A DNA stretch of 8,691 bases from Gemmatimonadota bacterium. Its GTDB lineage: Bacteria > Gemmatimonadota > Gemmatimonadetes > Longimicrobiales > Gaopeijiaceae. Made by a program: the position numbers and the translations under genes. The stretch spans positions 1 to 8,691 of the forward strand of contig SKVI01000308.1 of assembly GCA_007129525.1 (NCBI GenBank). The letters are read 5' to 3'. Of this stretch, positions 6,570-8,691 are shown in pieces; position 1 is the stretch's first letter, and each line of letters opens with the position of its first letter. The notes beneath the pieces are model-generated. The model saw only the letters and a list, made by a program, of their open reading frames with translations. It made no database searches and was not told the DNA's origin.

Positions 6570-8039
6570 TCAGCCCCAGCCCAATAGCCAGCCCAGGGCG
6601 AAGTAGGCGGTCAGGGTCACCAGGGTGATGGACAGGAGGTTCAGCCAGACACCCGCCCGGGTCATCTGCTGGATGGTGATCCGACCGGAGCCGAAGACGA
6701 TAGCGTTGGGAGGGGTGGCCACAGGAAGCATGAACGCCATGGAGCTGGCCATGGCCGCCGCCGCCATGAGGACCAGCGGGTCCACGCCCAGGCCCAGGGC
6801 CACGCCCACCATGACCGGCATCCCCATGGTGGCGGTGGCGGTGTTGGAGGTGAGCTCGGTGAGGAGCACGAAGAGGCCGACCACCGCAGCCAGGATCACA
6901 ATGAAGGGCACCCCCTCCAGGAACATGACCTGTGACCCGATCCATTCGGCCAGACCCGAGGCCTCGAAGCCCGCCGCAAGCGAGAGGCCGCCCCCGAAGA
7001 GGATGAGCACGCCCCAGGGCACCTTGGCCGCCCACTCCCAGTTCAGGGCGAAGGTCCGCTCGCTCACCGAGACCGGGATGAGGAAGAGAAGGATGGCGCC
7101 CGCCATGGCGATGACGGAATCGGTGATCATGGGGAAGTAGCTCTGGAGCCCCGGGATCTCCACCGCGCCGAAGCGCTTGGGCTCCCGCACCAGCCACCCC
7201 AGGGCCGTGAGCACGAATATCGTCCCCACTACCTTCTCCCCGCGGGAAGGCGATCCCAACCCGGTCCGCTCCGCCTGGATGGCCTCCCCCACGGAGGGGT
7301 CCTCGCTGGCGGCCGGGAGCGGGTGGAGGACCCGCACCAGGGCCAGCCAGCTCAGGGCCAGCATCACCGCCGCCAGGGGTACGCCCACCCTCATCCACTC
7401 GGTGAAACCCACGGTGCGATCCAGCATCTGCCCAGCGGCGGCGGCGAAGATGGCGTTGGGAGGCGTCCCGATGATGGTGGCCACCCCGCCGATGGAGGCA
7501 GCGTAGGCGATCCCCAGCATGAGGGCCGTCCCCAGGGGTCCGTCTTCGGGGTCCACCAGCGCCAGGATGGCGATGCCGATGGGCAGCATCATAACGGTGG
7601 TGGCGGTGTTGGAGATCCACATGGAGAGGAAGGCCGTGGCCAGCATGAACCCCAGCACCAGGCGGCGGGGCGCGAACCCCACCGCCCCTACCAGACTCAG
7701 GGCAATCCGTCGGTGAAGGTCCCAGCGCTGCATGGCCAGGGCGATGAGAAATCCGCCCAGAAAGAGGAAGATGAGCTCGTGGGCATAGGGAGCCGTTGTC
7801 TCGCCTGCCGGCATGACGCCAAGGAGGGGAAACAGCGGCACCGGGAGAAGCGCCGTGGCCGCCAGGGGAAGAGCCTCCGTCATCCACCACACCGCCATGA
7901 GGGCCGCCACCGCCGCCACCCGCTGCCCCTCCACCGACAACCCCTCGGGAGTCGGGAGCGCCAGTACGACACCGAAGGCCACCAGGCCGGCCACCAGACC
8001 GAGGTAGTCGGAAAGCCCCGCCGCCCTCGCCTTCACCAC
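6570..8039 (-). CDS. SLC13/DASS-family sodium:dicarboxylate (divalent anion) symporter
   Basis: A 489-residue inner-membrane transporter of the divalent anion:sodium symporter family, which moves dicarboxylates such as succinate and malate (or citrate, sulfate) with Na+. Evidence is the inverted pair of signature motifs: the first Ser-Asn-Thr at 143-145 (WISNTATTVMMLP) with TPPN at 192-195, and the second at 398-400 (LTSNTATATMGMP) with TPPN at 442-445. These line the two hairpin loops that bind substrate and sodium. Many hydrophobic stretches fill the rest, with a soluble loop at about 240-268. The length matches family norms. The start is a GTG at 8037-8039; a second GTG follows immediately, and no strong ribosome site is seen, so the exact first residue is uncertain. 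It lies 31 nt after the esterase stop, same strand, probably one operon. Substrate specificity cannot be read from motifs alone. Confidence 0.92.
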   Translation of the reverse strand: MVKARAAGLSDYLGLVAGLVAFGVVLALPTPEGLSVEGQRVAAVAALMAVWWMTEALPLAATALLPVPLFPLLGVMPAGETTAPYAHELIFLFLGGFLIALAMQRWDLHRRIALSLVGAVGFAPRRLVLGFMLATAFLSMWISNTATTVMMLPIGIAILALVDPEDGPLGTALMLGIAYAASIGGVATIIGTPPNAIFAAAAGQMLDRTVGFTEWMRVGVPLAAVMLALSWLALVRVLHPLPAASEDPSVGEAIQAERTGLGSPSRGEKVVGTIFVLTALGWLVREPKRFGAVEIPGLQSYFPMITDSVIAMAGAILLFLIPVSVSERTFALNWEWAAKVPWGVLILFGGGLSLAAGFEASGLAEWIGSQVMFLEGVPFIVILAAVVGLFVLLTELTSNTATATMGMPVMVGVALGLGVDPLVLMAAAAMASSMAFMLPVATPPNAIVFGSGRITIQQMTRAGVWLNLLSITLVTLTAYFALGWLLGWG

Positions 8040-8070
8040 CCACCCATCCCACCACCCGGACCCGCCATGG

Positions 8071-8691
8071 TCATGCGGAGAGGACCTGGTCCATGAGCTC
8101 CTGGGTGAAGGCGATCTCGTCGTCGTTGACCAGGTGGCCCATCCCCGGGTAGATCCGCTCCGTCACCTGGGCCTCCATCGCCTCGAAGATCCGGGCCGTG
8201 TCATGGACCCGGTCCTCGGGAATGTGGGGGTCCCGATCGCTGCACCCCAGAAACACCGGTGTCCCCTCCAGCGAGCCGAGGATTTCCCACCGGGTTTCCG
8301 GCGGACCGATGAGCCCGCCGCTGTACACGATCACGCCGCCGTAGCGGGTGGGGTGTCGGTAGGCGAACTCCGAGGTGAGACAGGCGCCCTGGGAGAACCC
8401 CAGAAGCATGATCCGCTCTCGAGGCACACCGGCCTCCACCACGTCGTCCACCAGGGCGCCGATCATGGAAAGCCCGGACGAGATCCCGGGCTGGTTGGAC
8501 TCCCGTTCGGCCATGAACGAGTTTGGGTACCACGCATTGTTCCGGGCCGCCGGCGCCAGGTAGGTGAAGTCCGGGCGATCCAGCATCCGGAACAGGTCCA
8601 GAATGTTGTGGGGGCCGGCGTTGCGACCATGGATCTTGATCATGGCGGCTCGGCCCTCACCCAGGGGGGCTCCCGCCTGCGCCACCGGCTG
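8071..8691 (-). CDS. Phospholipase/carboxylesterase-family alpha/beta hydrolase, 5' end outside window
   Basis: A cytosolic serine hydrolase of the Abhydrolase_2 (phospholipase/carboxylesterase) family, hydrolysing acyl esters. The visible 206 codons include the oxyanion region IHGRNAG, the AWYPNSF segment typical of this family, the nucleophile elbow GFSQGA (Ser at the centre), the acid loop CSDRDPHIP, and the catalytic-His motif YPGMGHLVNDDE. The triad Ser-Asp-His is intact. The frame continues to the window edge (the last codons read QPV before AQAGAPLGEG), and related proteins have further residues upstream, so the GTG at 8683-8685 is probably internal and the true start lies outside. The stop is TGA at 8071-8073, 31 nt before the transporter start. 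The pair could supply the transporter with released carboxylates, but that link is inference. Exact substrate unknown. Confidence 0.88.
   Translation of the reverse strand, partial: QPVAQAGAPLGEGRAAMIKIHGRNAGPHNILDLFRMLDRPDFTYLAPAARNNAWYPNSFMAERESNQPGISSGLSMIGALVDDVVEAGVPRERIMLLGFSQGACLTSEFAYRHPTRYGGVIVYSGGLIGPPETRWEILGSLEGTPVFLGCSDRDPHIPEDRVHDTARIFEAMEAQVTERIYPGMGHLVNDDEIAFTQELMDQVLSA

Noticed and set aside
6457..8055. A long minus-strand frame (532 codons) over the transporter
   Set aside because: Out of frame with the transporter, whose Ser-Asn-Thr and TPPN motifs are clear; the alternative is Gly/His/Arg-rich nonsense.
1..8691. CRISPR arrays, tRNA/rRNA genes, insertion sequences, prophage or defence genes
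   Set aside because: Read through both strands: no spaced direct-repeat array, no cloverleaf-like sequence, no transposase motifs or terminal inverted repeats, and no known defence proteins.

Overview
This is an 8.7-kb stretch of very GC-rich chromosome (GC not computed; the richness shows in G/C-dominated third codon positions and long spurious antisense reading frames). It comes from a Gram-negative (diderm) bacterium: it encodes an outer-membrane beta-barrel, a Sec-exported periplasmic protein and a lipoprotein. Gene density is high and there are no RNA genes, insertion sequences, CRISPR arrays or phage genes. The style would fit Gemmatimonadota or a similar GC-rich environmental lineage, but that is a guess from protein style, not a demonstrated assignment.

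Layout. (1) Positions 1-257, plus strand: the C-terminal end of an MtaD-like amidohydrolase, convergent with the next block. (2) Positions 312-5642, minus strand: five co-directional genes, read from the right as outer-membrane beta-barrel protein -> exported WD40-type propeller fused to a CsgG-like domain -> OsmC-family protein -> class I SAM methyltransferase -> membrane hybrid histidine kinase with receiver domain. Spacing is tight for the first three (13 and about 10 nt), 63 nt before the methyltransferase and about 157 nt before the kinase, which may therefore have its own promoter. (3) Positions 5643-5926: a 284-nt divergent intergenic region with an imperfect direct repeat just ahead of the barrel gene. 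(4) Positions 5927-6556, plus strand: a histidine-rich lipoprotein of unassigned function. (5) Positions 6570-8691, minus strand: a serine esterase of the phospholipase/carboxylesterase family (5' end outside the window), followed 31 nt later by an SLC13/DASS sodium:dicarboxylate-type transporter.

How they may work together. The barrel protein and the WD40-CsgG protein look like one envelope module: both are exported, adjacent and probably co-transcribed. The WD40-CsgG architecture is the least ordinary thing here. It has a beta-propeller first and a CsgG/TolB-N-like alpha/beta domain last, the reverse of TolB's order, and ends with a CxxC motif. The OsmC protein lacks the usual second redox cysteine. 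The esterase-transporter pair could couple ester hydrolysis to anion uptake, but the substrate is unknown. Most of the rest is ordinary housekeeping or accessory metabolism, and I do not see an obvious defence or mobile system.
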